NCBI GenBank assembly: GCA_030652995.1
Contig: JAUSAG010000032.1
Coordinates: 57,665 to 121,664 of the forward strand
Reading direction: 5' to 3'
DNA length: 64,000 bases
Source: Methylotenera sp.
GTDB taxonomy: Bacteria > Pseudomonadota > Gammaproteobacteria > Burkholderiales > Methylophilaceae
Shown here: piece after piece, positions 34,995-45,125 of the stretch
How the letters are laid out: each line of letters starts with the position of its first letter
How positions within the stretch are numbered: position 1 is the first letter of the stretch
The notes under the pieces: model-generated
What the model saw: only the letters and a program-made list of their open reading frames with translations
Databases searched by the model: none
Told to the model about the DNA's origin: nothing
Position numbers and translations under genes: made by a program

Positions 34995-36698
34995 CTAGAA
35001 TAAAAAATATCGTTGGGCCATGGGAAGTATGCTGGCAGGTTCGCAGGCTAATAAAATACCATCAGCACGAACGATATAGGTTTCAGGATCAACATCGATT
35101 TTTGGCATCCAGCCATTGTGGATCATGTCCGCTTTTTTCACGCTACGTGTGCCTCGCACAGGCACTAAAGTTTTGCTTAGATTAAGTGCAGCCAAAGCCG
35201 GATTGTGTAAAGCAGCTTGCGATACGAACGTCACTGAGGTTTTAAGCCCACCACCATAAGCACCAAACATAGGACGATAATGCACCGGTTGCGGTGTTGG
35301 AATTGAAGCATTAGGGTCACCCATTGCAGCAGCGGCAATCATGCCGCCTTTTAGAATGGTGGAGGGTTTTACGCCAAAGAAGGCCGGTCGCCACAACACT
35401 AAATCTGCCAGCTTACCTACTTCTATCGAACCCACTGTGTCAGCAATACCATGTGTCAGAGCGGGATTAATGGTGTATTTGGCAATATAACGCTTAACGC
35501 GAAAATTATCGTTACGTGTAGAATCCTCAGCCAGAGCACCGCGCTGAACCTTCATTTTATGGGCAGTTTGCCAGGTGCGAATAATCACCTCACCCACACG
35601 CCCCATCGCTTGTGAATCCGAAGACATCATGGAGAATGCGCCAAGATCATGCAAAATATCTTCTGCCGCAATCGTCTCGCGACGAATGCGGCTTTCCGCA
35701 AAAGCAATGTCTTCAGCAATCGCTGGATCAAGATGATGACACACCATGAGCATGTCCAGATGCTCATCAATAGTATTGACGGTAAATGGGCGGGTTGGAT
35801 TAGTCGATGACGGTAGCACATTGGCATAACCCGCTGCTTTAATAATGTCTGGCGCATGACCGCCGCCAGCACCTTCAGTATGAAAAGTGTGGATCGTGCG
35901 CCCTTTGAACGCGGCAATGGTGGTTTCTACAAAACCAGACTCATTGAGCGTGTCAGAGTGAATCGCCACCTGCACATCCATTTCTTCAGCCACATTCAAG
36001 CAGTTATCAATGGCGGCAGGCGTGGTGCCCCAGTCTTCATGCAACTTTAGGCCAATGACACCTGCAGCTACCTGTTCACGTAACGGTTCTGGCAAACTGA
36101 CATTACCTTTACCTAAAAAACCGAGATTCATAGGAAAAGCATCTGCGGATTGCAACATTCGATGGATATGCCAAGGCCCGGGCGTACAGGTAGTCGCGAA
36201 AGTCCCCGTAGCTGGACCGGTGCCGCCGCCCAGCATAGTAGTAACACCTGACATTAACGCTTCTTCAATTTGTTGTGGGCAAATAAAGTGAATATGCGAA
36301 TCTACACCGCCAGCAGTCACAATCATGCCTTCGCCGGCGATTATTTCAGTACCTGCGCCGATAGGAATCGTCACCGCAGGCTGAATATCCGGATTGCCTG
36401 CTTTGCCTATGGCAGAAATTCGTCCATTTTTAAGACCAATATCCGCTTTAACAATACCCCAATGGTCGATAATGAGGGCATTAGTAATCACAGTGTCGGC
36501 AACATCTTTTGAACATAACTGACCTTGCCCCATGCCATCACGAATCACCTTGCCACCGCCAAACTTTACTTCTTCGCCATACACGGTGAAGTCTTTTTCA
36601 ACCTCTATCCATAAGTCGGTGTCCGCCAAGCGCAGTCTGTCACCAGTCGTTGGGCCAAACATTTCCGCGTAGGCTTGCTTGGAAATTTTTACACTCAT
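34995..36698 (-). CDS. ureC: Urease alpha subunit
   Basis: 567 residues, full length. Catalytic subunit that hydrolyses urea to ammonia and CO2 with a binuclear nickel centre. Metal ligands and active-site residues are visible: [10 protein letters not shown] (first His pair), [15 protein letters not shown] (the Lys carbamylated to bridge the nickels), [29 protein letters not shown], the flap-region His in MVCHHLDP, and [10 protein letters not shown] with the Asp ligand. It overlaps ureB by 4 bp. All key residues are present, so an active enzyme is expected. Confidence 0.99.
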   Translation of the reverse strand: MSVKISKQAYAEMFGPTTGDRLRLADTDLWIEVEKDFTVYGEEVKFGGGKVIRDGMGQGQLCSKDVADTVITNALIIDHWGIVKADIGLKNGRISAIGKAGNPDIQPAVTIPIGAGTEIIAGEGMIVTAGGVDSHIHFICPQQIEEALMSGVTTMLGGGTGPATGTFATTCTPGPWHIHRMLQSADAFPMNLGFLGKGNVSLPEPLREQVAAGVIGLKLHEDWGTTPAAIDNCLNVAEEMDVQVAIHSDTLNESGFVETTIAAFKGRTIHTFHTEGAGGGHAPDIIKAAGYANVLPSSTNPTRPFTVNTIDEHLDMLMVCHHLDPAIAEDIAFAESRIRRETIAAEDILHDLGAFSMMSSDSQAMGRVGEVIIRTWQTAHKMKVQRGALAEDSTRNDNFRVKRYIAKYTINPALTHGIADTVGSIEVGKLADLVLWRPAFFGVKPSTILKGGMIAAAAMGDPNASIPTPQPVHYRPMFGAYGGGLKTSVTFVSQAALHNPALAALNLSKTLVPVRGTRSVKKADMIHNGWMPKIDVDPETYIVRADGILLACEPASILPMAQRYFLF

Positions 36699-37000
36699 AA
36701 TGCCCCCATCACTTTCGCTGCAAAGCCATATACTTTTCGGTCGCCAGCCAGTTCGACTAATTGCACTGTGCGTATTTGACCCGGCTCAAAACGTACCGCT
36801 GTACCAGCCGCAATATCTAAGCGGAAACCATAAGCATGCTCTCGTACAAAAGATAGCGCCTCGTTCGTTTCATAAAAATGAAAATGTGAGCCGACCTGAA
36901 TCGGCCTGTCGCCCGTATTCGCCACATCAATGGAGGTCACTTTACGCCCGCTATTGAGTGTAATTTCGCCAGCTTCTATAAGCATTTCGCCTGGAATCAT
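36695..37000 (-). CDS. ureB: Urease beta subunit
   Basis: 101 residues, standard length. Family motifs: [48 protein letters not shown] and [29 protein letters not shown]. Structural subunit of the (UreABC)3 enzyme. Eight bases after ureA; overlaps ureC by 4 bp. Confidence 0.99.
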   Translation of the reverse strand: MIPGEMLIEAGEITLNSGRKVTSIDVANTGDRPIQVGSHFHFYETNEALSFVREHAYGFRLDIAAGTAVRFEPGQIRTVQLVELAGDRKVYGFAAKVMGAL

Positions 37001-37008
37001 AATCGCCT

Positions 37009-37311
37009 CTAAGGTATGGGATGGTGGACAGTGACAAGCTTGGTGCCATCTGGAAATGTAGCTTCAATCTGAATATCAGGAATCATCTCAGCGATGCCCT
37101 CCATGACGTCGTCGCGACTTAGCAGCGTTGCGCCGTAGCCCATTAGGTAGGCAACGCTTTGACCATCACGCGCGCCTTCCATAATAGCTACGGAAATGAA
37201 AGCAATCGCTTCAGGATAATTGAGCTTTAGACCACGAGCCTTACGCCTTTCAGCGAGCAGGCCTGCGGTGAAAATAAGTAATTTATCTTTTTCTCTTGGG
37301 GTCAGTTCCAT
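37009..37311 (-). CDS. ureA: Urease gamma subunit
   Basis: 100 residues, standard length. Recognisable from [40 protein letters not shown] and the C-terminal [20 protein letters not shown]. First structural gene, 63 bp after ureD. Confidence 0.99.
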   Translation of the reverse strand: MELTPREKDKLLIFTAGLLAERRKARGLKLNYPEAIAFISVAIMEGARDGQSVAYLMGYGATLLSRDDVMEGIAEMIPDIQIEATFPDGTKLVTVHHPIP

Positions 37312-37374
37312 CAGTATTCTCAGTGATTTAACACAGCAATAATTTAATAGTCATAATTTTTAAAATCACTATTT

Positions 37375-38277
37375 TCACGTATTCCAAATTCTAGGCCTGA
37401 CAGCAGTGCGATCCAAATACCACGGTCGTAAAATATGCCATAGAGCTTCAAAAAACTGTCGCGCCTCTGGTGCGGACATGCCAATATATCGTGCAGAAAA
37501 AACTTCAGGCAATGCTGTTACGCCAAACCTCGTTTGACTGGAAGTTATTTTCTCAACTTGTTCCATTTGTAGCTGCCGGCATTTAGCTAACAACTCTGCA
37601 GGCACGGCTCCTGCTGCAACCACAAACGCGGCGCTCACCACATTACCAGCCATGCCAATCAATGAGTGAAAAAATGGGTCATTAGCCTTAAGCGCAGCCC
37701 GTTCTTGCCAAATCAATTTATCGCGGCGAGTGATGCTTAGGCTTTGCCTTAACTTTCCAACATCCCAACGCTCTCCTTTGGCTTGCCTACCAAAACACAG
37801 GATTTCCCAACCTGCATAGCGGGCTTTTGCACTCAAATGAATGTCTGCTGAAAAATTAACTTCTGAGCCATCAAATAAAATATTCTCTTGCGGTAGCCAC
37901 TCCAAACTGGCATTTTCTGCTAGATCAAATTGTAAATGTTGGCTGGCTACGCTACCGTTGGCCTTATACCACTTGCCCGCGCCCGGGGTCGTCAGCAACA
38001 CGTTAGCTTTCGGTGCCAATGTCACCTTAAGCGTTAATTCATCACCGCCTGCCACGCCGCCTGGTGGATGAATAATGATGCCGTGGCAGATAGCATCGCC
38101 TTCCGGATGCAAGGTTTTTTGCAACACTAGTGGACCTACGTGAAAGTTTTTGGCTAAATAACTGCGGTCATGTCGTTTAGAAAAATCTAAATTTAAGCAG
38201 GCCTCCCATCGCCTAAGTATTGGCTGCTCTTGAGCTACAGGGGTATTACTTTGTAATGTTATTGCGTTATCCATCAA
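37375..38277 (-). CDS. ureD: Urease accessory protein UreD
   Basis: 300 residues. Family motifs: LHPEGDAICHGIIIHPPGGVAGGDELTLKVTLAPKANVLLTTPGAGKWYKA, then WLPQENILFDGSEVN, AGWEILCFGR and the C-terminal FFEALWHILRPWYLDRTAVRPRIWNT. UreD binds apo-urease and forms a nickel tunnel with UreF/UreG. A second start three bases downstream is equivalent. It begins 34 bp after urtE, so urea uptake and urease are probably on one transcript. Confidence 0.97.
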   Translation of the reverse strand: MMDNAITLQSNTPVAQEQPILRRWEACLNLDFSKRHDRSYLAKNFHVGPLVLQKTLHPEGDAICHGIIIHPPGGVAGGDELTLKVTLAPKANVLLTTPGAGKWYKANGSVASQHLQFDLAENASLEWLPQENILFDGSEVNFSADIHLSAKARYAGWEILCFGRQAKGERWDVGKLRQSLSITRRDKLIWQERAALKANDPFFHSLIGMAGNVVSAAFVVAAGAVPAELLAKCRQLQMEQVEKITSSQTRFGVTALPEVFSARYIGMSAPEARQFFEALWHILRPWYLDRTAVRPRIWNT

Positions 38278-38311
38278 TCCATGATGCCATAAAATTTACG
38301 TATAAAATATT

Positions 38312-39001
38312 TTAAACTGACAAATAGCCTTTAATTTTAGCGGCGTCTACATTATCACGCGTGTCTTCATGAATGAACCTACCTTTGTCTATCACGATAA
38401 TACGATCTGCAATTTCCATAGTAAAACTCAACACTTGCTCTGAAACTATAATAGTAATTTCTCGCATTTTGCGAATCTCATTCAAGACTTTAGCAATATC
38501 TTTAATGATAGACGGCTGGATTCCCTCTGTCGGTTCATCTAGCAACAATACTTTAGGGTTAGTAACTAGTGCGCGAGCAATAGCGAGTTGCTGCTGCTGA
38601 CCACCAGATAAATTCCCGCCCTTGCGTTTACGCATGTCGTATAACACTGGGAAAAGCGCATAAATATCTTCTGGAATTTCACGTGTTTTAGATTTTTCTA
38701 ATCCTGTTTCAATATTTTCTTGTACTGTCATGTTGGGGAAAATCATACGCCCCTGTGGTACGTAAGCTAAGCCATTTGCAACTCGCTGATAGCTATCAGC
38801 GCCTTCTATGCTAACGCCATCCACAACAGCTTTTGTAGTTTTGCTTGGTAAAATCCCCATCAGTGACTTGAATAATGTAGTTTTACCCATGCCGTTACGA
38901 CCCATGATAGCGAGCGTTTCATTTTTATTAGCGGTAAAGTTAAGCCCATGTATCACTTGGCTTTGACCATAACTCACTTGCAGATTTTCAATTTCAAACA
39001 T
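38312..39001 (-). CDS. urtE: Urea ABC transporter ATPase UrtE
   Basis: 229 residues. LivF-type ATPase: Walker A GRNGMGKTT, Q-loop region VPQGRMIFPNMTVQENI, signature LSGGQQQQLAIARAL, Walker B VLLLDEPTEGI. UrtE members carry the TEGIQPSII sequence seen here. It energises urea import with UrtD. 11 bp after urtD. Confidence 0.97.
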   Translation of the reverse strand: MFEIENLQVSYGQSQVIHGLNFTANKNETLAIMGRNGMGKTTLFKSLMGILPSKTTKAVVDGVSIEGADSYQRVANGLAYVPQGRMIFPNMTVQENIETGLEKSKTREIPEDIYALFPVLYDMRKRKGGNLSGGQQQQLAIARALVTNPKVLLLDEPTEGIQPSIIKDIAKVLNEIRKMREITIIVSEQVLSFTMEIADRIIVIDKGRFIHEDTRDNVDAAKIKGYLSV

Positions 39002-39012
39002 ATCAAGTCTCC

Positions 39013-39756
39013 TTAATGGCCTAAATAAACTTCAATCACTTTTTCATCTTCTTGTACTTGATCCATAGGACCTTCAGCCAATATCTTTCCTTGATGCAGC
39101 ACTGTGACTTTGTGAGCAATCTTTTTGACGAATTCCATGTCATGCTCAATCACCAACACTGAACGGTTATTGCTAATTTTATTAAGCAGTTCAGCCGTTT
39201 GATCACGCTCTTTAGCACTCATTCCAGCTACAGGCTCATCTAGCATTAACAACTGAGGATCTTGCATTAACAACATGCCTATTTCTAGCCATTGCTTCTG
39301 ACCATGACTCAATAATGCAGCTTCCATATCTAAGCAATTGGATAGCATGATTTCTTCTGCTATTTTAAACACTTGCTCTTTCACCTCTGCAGTACGTTTA
39401 AAAAATAAGCTACCCCAGACGCTACGACCTTTAGGATAGGACACCTCTAAATTTTGATACACCGAAAGGTTTTCATAAATTGACGGCGTTTGAAATTTAC
39501 GCCCCACCCCTTCTCGTACAATTTCATGCTCTGAAAGCTTAGTGAGTTCTTTGTTCATAAACTTTATAGAGCCGTTAGTCGATTTTGTTTTGCCGCAGAT
39601 TAAATCTAATACCGTCGTTTTTCCTGCACCATTTGGACCAATCACAACACGAAGCTCATTTTTATCAATGTACATTGTCAAATTGTCGACCGCCTTAAAC
39701 CCATCAAACGATACCGTTAAATCTTCAATGGCTAGCACAAAGTCAGTATTACTCAT
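39013..39756 (-). CDS. urtD: Urea ABC transporter ATPase UrtD
   Basis: 247 residues. LivG-type ATPase: Walker A GPNGAGKTT, EGVGRKFQTPSIYENLSVYQNL, Walker B LLMLDEPVAGM, with the altered signature LSHGQKQWLEIGMLLM (LSHGQ in place of LSGGQ) typical of UrtD. Overlaps urtC by 4 bp. Confidence 0.97.
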   Translation of the reverse strand: MSNTDFVLAIEDLTVSFDGFKAVDNLTMYIDKNELRVVIGPNGAGKTTVLDLICGKTKSTNGSIKFMNKELTKLSEHEIVREGVGRKFQTPSIYENLSVYQNLEVSYPKGRSVWGSLFFKRTAEVKEQVFKIAEEIMLSNCLDMEAALLSHGQKQWLEIGMLLMQDPQLLMLDEPVAGMSAKERDQTAELLNKISNNRSVLVIEHDMEFVKKIAHKVTVLHQGKILAEGPMDQVQEDEKVIEVYLGH

Positions 39757-40946
39757 GCTTTCGCTCCTTCAATGTTAGTCGCATCAATTTCATTCGCCAT
39801 GTTTTTACCAGCATCTTTTTTCGTAGTATCGATATCTGCTATAGAGGTTGTTAGATTATATTTATTTTTAAAGAAGTTAAGTTTATGGCTATATTTTGAC
39901 CAGATGCCAGCTAAACCGTTAGGGAAAAACATCACTACAGCGATAAACAACCCGCCCATGATGAAAAGCCAAAGTTCTGGGTAACTTTCTGAAAAGAATG
40001 TTTTACCAAAATTGACAAACAAAGTGCCATAAACTGCACCAATCAACGATGCCCGACCACCCACCGCACAGAAAATCACCATTTCAATGGACGGTACAAT
40101 ACCCACAAAAGATGGCGACATGAAACCAACCTGTAGTGTAAACATGGCCCCACCAACAGCTGAAATCATCGCAGCTAGACAGAAAATAAATATTTTAAAG
40201 TTTGATACGTCATAGCCAGAAAAGCGTACTCGCTCTTCTTTATCACGCATCGCTAATAACAACATACCAAATTTACTGTTCAACACATATTTTGAAAGCA
40301 ATATTGCCCCAAACAACAAAAAGCCATTAAGGTAATACAAAATGTATTTCGCGCTATCGTCACGTGTATCCCATCCCCAGACGGTTTTAAGATCAGTAAT
40401 ACCATTCACGCCACCAGTAAAACCTTGCTGACCTACAATCAAAATACTTAATATGAGCGCAATAGCTTGCGTGATAATCGCGAAGTAAACACCGCCTACG
40501 CGACGTTTAAACATTGCGAATCCGATTAAATAAGCAAATAAAGCAGGTATTGTCAGTATGATTAGTATAGTTAATGGCAAGCTTTTAAACGGCTCCCAAA
40601 ACCAAGGTAAAGATGTGATTTGGTTCCAGTCCATAAAATCCGGAATGCCGGGGGTTGTTTGTATTTTGGTGGCAATAGGGTCTGATGCCTCAAGCTTCAT
40701 AAACATCGCCATTCCATAGCCGCCTAAACCAAAGAATATGCCTTGTCCCAAACTTAAAATACCACCATTACCCCATAACAATACTAAGCTCACAGCTACA
40801 AAAGCGTAAGTTAGGTATTTACCCACCAGATTCAATCTGAAAATATCTAACACTGATGGCATTACGACGAAGATAATGGCCGCAAGAACTGCTAATCCAA
40901 CCATTCCTTCTTTGCCACCAACCAATTTACTTAAGGATGCATTCAT
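39753..40946 (-). CDS. urtC: Urea ABC transporter permease UrtC
   Basis: 397 residues. LivM-like permease with about ten hydrophobic segments; family motif LLWGNGGILSLGQGIFFGLGGYGMAMFMKL and VGGVYFAIITQAIAL, NGITDLK. The longest variation is at the C-terminus (about 355-397), a charged cytoplasmic tail. Corresponds in role to FmdF of Methylophilus. Confidence 0.96.
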   Translation of the reverse strand: MNASLSKLVGGKEGMVGLAVLAAIIFVVMPSVLDIFRLNLVGKYLTYAFVAVSLVLLWGNGGILSLGQGIFFGLGGYGMAMFMKLEASDPIATKIQTTPGIPDFMDWNQITSLPWFWEPFKSLPLTILIILTIPALFAYLIGFAMFKRRVGGVYFAIITQAIALILSILIVGQQGFTGGVNGITDLKTVWGWDTRDDSAKYILYYLNGFLLFGAILLSKYVLNSKFGMLLLAMRDKEERVRFSGYDVSNFKIFIFCLAAMISAVGGAMFTLQVGFMSPSFVGIVPSIEMVIFCAVGGRASLIGAVYGTLFVNFGKTFFSESYPELWLFIMGGLFIAVVMFFPNGLAGIWSKYSHKLNFFKNKYNLTTSIADIDTTKKDAGKNMANEIDATNIEGAKA

Positions 40947-40964
40947 GAGGATTCTCCTGTCTGT

Positions 40965-41882
40965 TTACTTACGAAGCTTAGAAGCAAACAAGCCTTCTGG
41001 TTTCATCATTAATATGCCAACAATCACTAATAAGGTAGTGACCTTACCCATAGAGCTGGTCATAAAGAATTGCAATATAGATTGTGCTTGAGCGATACCA
41101 AATGCAGAGGCAATTGTACCCATTAAGCTAGCTGCACCACCAAACACCACCACCATAAAGCTATCTACAATATAAAGCGCACCTGTTGTGGGGCCAGTAG
41201 AAGCGATCGTGGTAAATGCAGCACCTGCTATGCCTGCTATTCCGCAACCTAATGCAAATGTAACACGGTCTACTTTTTGGGTATTGATACCAACTGCGCC
41301 AGCCATCACACGGTTTTGTACAGTCGCACGTACTCTGAGACCCCAGCGTGAGCGGTACATAAACATGTAAACACCAGCTGTTACAAAAAGTGCTAGCACC
41401 ATTACAAAAACACCGTTAATCGGGATGTCAATGTCAGGTGTAGGTTTGAATGAACCCAGCATCCATTCAGGTAATTCGGCACTGACTTCTTTTGCACCAA
41501 AGGTCGATCGAAACGATTGCTGCATGACTAAACTCAAACCCCATGTCGCTAATAGCGTGTCTAGCGGGCGCTTGTAGAGATGCCGAATCATGATAAATTC
41601 AATAAAGTACCCTAGCGCAAAAGCTAGAATAAATGCCAAAATAATGGCAAAGACAAAGTAATAATTAACAAAACCATACGTCGTTGCGACTTTAGAAAGC
41701 ATGACTGTTGTATATGCACCGATGGTCATAAACTCACCGTGCGCCATATTGATTACGCCCATTTGCCCAAAAATAATGGCTAGGCCAAGTGCCATCAGCA
41801 GCAATACAGTAAACATACTCAGGCCAGAAAAGCCCTGCATTACCAAGATATTGCCTATATCTGCCATCGAATATCCAAACAT
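40965..41882 (-). CDS. urtB: Urea ABC transporter permease UrtB
   Basis: 305 residues. LivH-like permease: ALGLAIIFGQMGVINMAHGEFMTIGAYTTV near the N-terminus, LDTLLATWGLSLVMQQSFR, and RVTFALGCGIAGIAGAAF towards the end. Shorter than UrtB forms with an extra N-terminal domain. A strong hairpin in the 105-bp gap separates it from urtA. Corresponds to FmdE of Methylophilus. Confidence 0.96.
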   Translation of the reverse strand: MFGYSMADIGNILVMQGFSGLSMFTVLLLMALGLAIIFGQMGVINMAHGEFMTIGAYTTVMLSKVATTYGFVNYYFVFAIILAFILAFALGYFIEFIMIRHLYKRPLDTLLATWGLSLVMQQSFRSTFGAKEVSAELPEWMLGSFKPTPDIDIPINGVFVMVLALFVTAGVYMFMYRSRWGLRVRATVQNRVMAGAVGINTQKVDRVTFALGCGIAGIAGAAFTTIASTGPTTGALYIVDSFMVVVFGGAASLMGTIASAFGIAQAQSILQFFMTSSMGKVTTLLVIVGILMMKPEGLFASKLRK

Positions 41883-41934
41883 ACGGCCTCCTACTTAATC
41901 GCTACTAAGATAAAAACTGCTTTAACATTCAAAG

Positions 41935-41963
41935 TGCAGCAGCTTATTTACTAAGCCGCTGCA
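41935..41963 (-). promoter_or_regulatory. Intercistronic hairpin between urtA and urtB
   Basis: Arms TGCAGC-a-GCTTA and TAAGC-c-GCTGCA, one mismatch, 5-base loop. On the urtA transcript it lies 25 bp after the stop codon and has no T run. On the plus strand it is followed by TCTTTTTTTC but there is no plus-strand gene. It is best read as an mRNA 3'-protecting or partial-termination structure. Confidence 0.65.
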
Positions 41964-41987
41964 TCTTTTTTTCATACCAACTAACTA

Positions 41988-43232
41988 TTATTGATAACCT
42001 TTTGGAAATGGATCTGGTTTAATGTAATCTGAGGTGTAAACAACATCCGCTTGACCATCTTTACGCCATTTACCAACACGTAATTTGGTAGTAAGGTGGT
42101 GGTTAGCTTCAACCGTTACAGGACCTTCAGGTGCATCTTTGAACACATAACCAGGCAATGCTGCTTGCACTTTATCGACATCAAAGCTACCTGCACGCTC
42201 AACCGCTGCTTTATACAACCAAGGACCTAGATATGCTGCTTGTGTCACATCGCCAATCACCGCATCTTTGCCCCAACGTTTTTTGAAAGCTGCAACAAAT
42301 TTCACATTTTCAGGATTGGTTTGTGATTGGAAATATTTCATTGCTGAGTAGAAACCAGCTAAATTTTCACCACCAATACCTAACACTTCATCCTCTGTTA
42401 CTGAGATGGTTAACATGGTTTGTTTTGATGAATTTAAACCAGCAGCATTCAACTGTTTGAACCAAGCAACGTTAGAACCACCTACAACCGCTGCATAAAT
42501 CACATCAGGTTTTTTCAATTTGATTTTGTTAATCACAGAACCAAACTGCGTATCACCTAAGGCAATGTACTCTTCACCCACAACAGTACCTTTCAGGTTG
42601 CGCTCAATATGTTTACGCGCAATTTTCATTGAAGTACGTGGCCAAATGTAGTCAGAGCCAATCAAATAGAAACTTTTTGCTTTTTTCTCTTTAGCAATCC
42701 AATCTAGACCAGCAAGAATTTGTTGAGTAGCTTCTTGGCCTGTATAGAAAACGTTTTTAGATTGCTCTAAACCTTCATAGAAAGTTGGATAGAAAAGTAA
42801 GCCATTTTCTTTTTCAAACACTGGCAATGCTGCCTTACGTGATGCTGATGTCCAGCAACCCATGACAGCGGCAACTTTGTCAGAAGCTAATAGTTTTTTT
42901 GCTTTTTCAGCAAAAGTCGGCCAATCTGATGCTCCATCTTCTTGAATCACTTCAATCTTGCGACCCAAAATACCACCCATAGCATTAATTTGTTCTATCG
43001 CTAATTTCTCAGCTTGAATAGAGCCTGTTTCACTAATAGCCATCGTGCCTGTAGCAGAATGTAAAATACCCACTTTAACGGTTGTGTCGGTTACAGCTAG
43101 GCCCGTTGTCATCACTTTGGCTGTTGAAGTATCAGCAGCTAAAGCGGTGTTAGTTAAAATACCTGCTGAAAGTAGTGCCGCAGCTAGCACGCCACCAACT
43201 CTCATAAAGTTACGTCTATTTAAAGTACTCAT
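41988..43232 (-). CDS. urtA: Urea/short-chain amide-binding protein UrtA
   Basis: 414 residues. N-terminal MSTLNRRNFMRVGGVLAAALLSAGI with a twin-Arg motif (RRNFMR) before the hydrophobic stretch and cleavage near ALA-A, so it may leave by Tat. The mature part is a branched-chain-amino-acid-type binding protein: VKVGILHSATGTMAISETGSIQA, KVAAVMGCWTSASRKAALPVFEK, LLFYPTFYEGLEQSKNVFYTGQ, all typical of UrtA/FmdD. The first gene of the transporter, following fmdB by 82 bp. Corresponds to FmdD of Methylophilus, which binds short amides and urea. Confidence 0.97.
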   Translation of the reverse strand: MSTLNRRNFMRVGGVLAAALLSAGILTNTALAADTSTAKVMTTGLAVTDTTVKVGILHSATGTMAISETGSIQAEKLAIEQINAMGGILGRKIEVIQEDGASDWPTFAEKAKKLLASDKVAAVMGCWTSASRKAALPVFEKENGLLFYPTFYEGLEQSKNVFYTGQEATQQILAGLDWIAKEKKAKSFYLIGSDYIWPRTSMKIARKHIERNLKGTVVGEEYIALGDTQFGSVINKIKLKKPDVIYAAVVGGSNVAWFKQLNAAGLNSSKQTMLTISVTEDEVLGIGGENLAGFYSAMKYFQSQTNPENVKFVAAFKKRWGKDAVIGDVTQAAYLGPWLYKAAVERAGSFDVDKVQAALPGYVFKDAPEGPVTVEANHHLTTKLRVGKWRKDGQADVVYTSDYIKPDPFPKGYQ

Positions 43233-43314
43233 CAGTATTGCTCCTTATTTAACAATCAAAAAATTACTAATAAAACCAAACTTACAACTTTTTAATACTG
43301 CTTCTTTTCATCCA

Positions 43315-43653
43315 TTAATGCGACAACATCCAAGGCCTTGCGGTCTTTTTGGTTTGCATTTGCAAAGCTGCCTTACCTGTTTTCGGGTTCACTTTTGTGC
43401 TTGTTTTGCACGTATGTGAACCAGCACAACCACAACTTGAACGTTTTGCTACTTTCGGATCATGCGCAGATTTTTCATTTCGCTCATGTGCTACACGCTG
43501 TGTTCTATCCATTACTGCTAGGCGAGGTGCTGAAAGAATGCGCGGGCTTTCGCAACCACATTCATCACAAAATGCAGGCTCACTTGATTCACTCATTTTT
43601 CTAAGTGCAGTAAAAACACCGCAGGTATCACATTCATATTCATAAACTGGCAT
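43315..43653 (-). CDS. fmdB: FmdB-type zinc ribbon protein
   Basis: 112 residues from the ATG at 43653 (AAGGAGTG 6 bases upstream; the frame also has a GTG at 43662 that overlaps this ribosome-binding site). N-terminal zinc ribbon MPVYEYECDTCGVFTALRKMSESSEPAFCDECG (CxxC...CxxC), then a lower-complexity C-terminus with another CGCAGSHTC cluster. Named FmdB from the Methylophilus formamidase locus, where it was proposed to be regulatory; its biochemistry is unknown. 12 bp after fmdA. Confidence 0.93.
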   Translation of the reverse strand: MPVYEYECDTCGVFTALRKMSESSEPAFCDECGCESPRILSAPRLAVMDRTQRVAHERNEKSAHDPKVAKRSSCGCAGSHTCKTSTKVNPKTGKAALQMQTKKTARPWMLSH

Positions 43654-43665
43654 GCAAATCACTCC

Positions 43666-44895
43666 TTAACTGGCTTTTGCGGTATCAATACCTTGTTTAA
43701 CCATAATTTTAGGACCATCAGCATTTGGCTTCATATCAAAGTCAAATATCTCCGTTGGCAACCACAAAGTGGCGCATGCGTTCGGAATATCCACAATGCC
43801 ACTGATATGGCCTTCAACTGGCGCAGTACCTAAAATCGATAAAGCTTGAGCGCCGCTATAGCCAAACTTTTTCATGTATTCAATGGCATTTAAGCAAGCT
43901 TGGCGATAAGCCTCATTCACATCTAAGTAAAGTTGCTTGCCTTGCTCATTCACTGAAATGCCTTCAAAAATGATGTAATCTTTATAAGTTGGCGTGAGTA
44001 CGCTAGGTTCAAAAATAGGGTTTTTAATACCGTATTTCTTTACGCCATCTTTAATTAAACTAACTTTGATGTCTAAATAACCAGCCATTTCAATAGCGCC
44101 ACAGAATGTAATTTCTCCATCGCCTTGAGAGAAGTGCAGGTCGCCCATGGAGAGCCCACCATCTTTAACATATACCGGGAAATAAACTTTTGAACCTTTG
44201 GTAAGATTTTTAATATCGCAATTACCACCGTGCTCACGTGGTGGTACTGTTCGTGCGCCTTCCATCGCTGCTTTTTTTGCAGCATCTCCTATTAACTTAC
44301 CCATTACTGCTGATTGTGGGTTTGGTGGTAGTGCCAGCGCAGGAACACGGTCAGGTTCTGTAGCAATTAAATCACCCTCACGCTTATTCCATTTGTCTAA
44401 CAACTCTTTTGAAGGTAAGCAGCCGATTAAACCAGGGTGCATAATGCCGGCAAATTTAACATTAGGTACATGGCGTGATGTGGTGTAAATGCCATGAAAG
44501 TCCCAAATCGATTTGCGTGCTTCTGGATATTGATCAACTAAGAAACCACCGCCATTTTCTTTAGCGAAAATACCGTTAAAACCCCATTGGCTATCTTCAA
44601 AAGTGCCAACATCTAAAATTTCAACAACCATTAAATCGCCCGGCTCAGCACCTTCTACGCCAATAGGACCGCTCAGATAATGTACTTGTGTTAAATCCAC
44701 ATCTCGTACGTCATTAGCGCTGTCATTATTGCCAATTTGGCCACCTGTCCAGTCCATACATTCAACACGGAACTCATCGCCTGGTTTAACCATCGCAATC
44801 ATCGGTAAATCAGGATGCCAACGGTTATGAATTTGGCCTTCCTGTTCCCAAGGTTTTTTGTCTAAATCTAACTTAACAATCGTTTTCATTGGCAT
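43666..44895 (-). CDS. fmdA: Formamidase
   Basis: 409 residues, the length of the acetamidase/formamidase (FmdA) family. It hydrolyses formamide to formate and ammonia in the cytoplasm; formate is a C1 oxidation substrate for a methylotroph. Motifs: VKPGDEFRVECMDWTGGQIGNNDSANDV near the N-terminus, HYLSGPIGVEGAEPGDLMVVEILDVG, a Cys/His/Glu region PPREHGGNCDIKNLTKGSKVYFPVYVKDGGLSMGDLHFSQGDGEITFCGAIE (with the active-site Cys candidate), and SGIVDIPNACATLWLP. GTGGAGGATGCC precedes the ATG, a strong ribosome-binding site. First gene of the minus-strand fmdAB-urt-ure block. Confidence 0.97.
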   Translation of the reverse strand: MPMKTIVKLDLDKKPWEQEGQIHNRWHPDLPMIAMVKPGDEFRVECMDWTGGQIGNNDSANDVRDVDLTQVHYLSGPIGVEGAEPGDLMVVEILDVGTFEDSQWGFNGIFAKENGGGFLVDQYPEARKSIWDFHGIYTTSRHVPNVKFAGIMHPGLIGCLPSKELLDKWNKREGDLIATEPDRVPALALPPNPQSAVMGKLIGDAAKKAAMEGARTVPPREHGGNCDIKNLTKGSKVYFPVYVKDGGLSMGDLHFSQGDGEITFCGAIEMAGYLDIKVSLIKDGVKKYGIKNPIFEPSVLTPTYKDYIIFEGISVNEQGKQLYLDVNEAYRQACLNAIEYMKKFGYSGAQALSILGTAPVEGHISGIVDIPNACATLWLPTEIFDFDMKPNADGPKIMVKQGIDTAKAS

Positions 44896-44985
44896 CCTCC
44901 ACGTTAAATTTCAGTTCAACACTTAAATAAAATTCGCAATATCATTACAACTTTGCTTGGCTTCGATTACTTTCGAATGAAGGTT

Positions 44986-45053
44986 ACAAAGCGTTTTGCA
45001 GTTATGCTAGATTAAGGGCTTGTGGTAGGGATTGAAATACGTCAAATTGCGTA
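44986..45053 (-). promoter_or_regulatory. fmdA promoter region with candidate operator
   Basis: The 16-bp imperfect palindrome TACGTCAAATTGCGTA is at 45038-45053. On the minus strand a -10-like CATAAC (45001-45006) lies about 42 bp further on, placing the site near -51. A near copy of the palindrome lies upstream of the fmdC porin. The strong fmdA ribosome-binding site follows. Activator binding is inferred. Confidence 0.5.
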
Positions 45054-45061
45054 GTTAATCG

Positions 45062-45074
45062 GCGTATTGTGGTG
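45062..45074. promoter_or_regulatory. Secondary operator-like element
   Basis: GCGTATTGTGGTG; its reverse complement CACCACAATACGC shares CACAATAC with the site at 46875-46889 upstream of fmdC. A possible second half-site of the same regulator. Confidence 0.3.
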
Positions 45075-45125
45075 ATTAATTTGTGCTAACTTAGCATCAA
45101 GATTTTTTAGGAAAGATGATCATCA

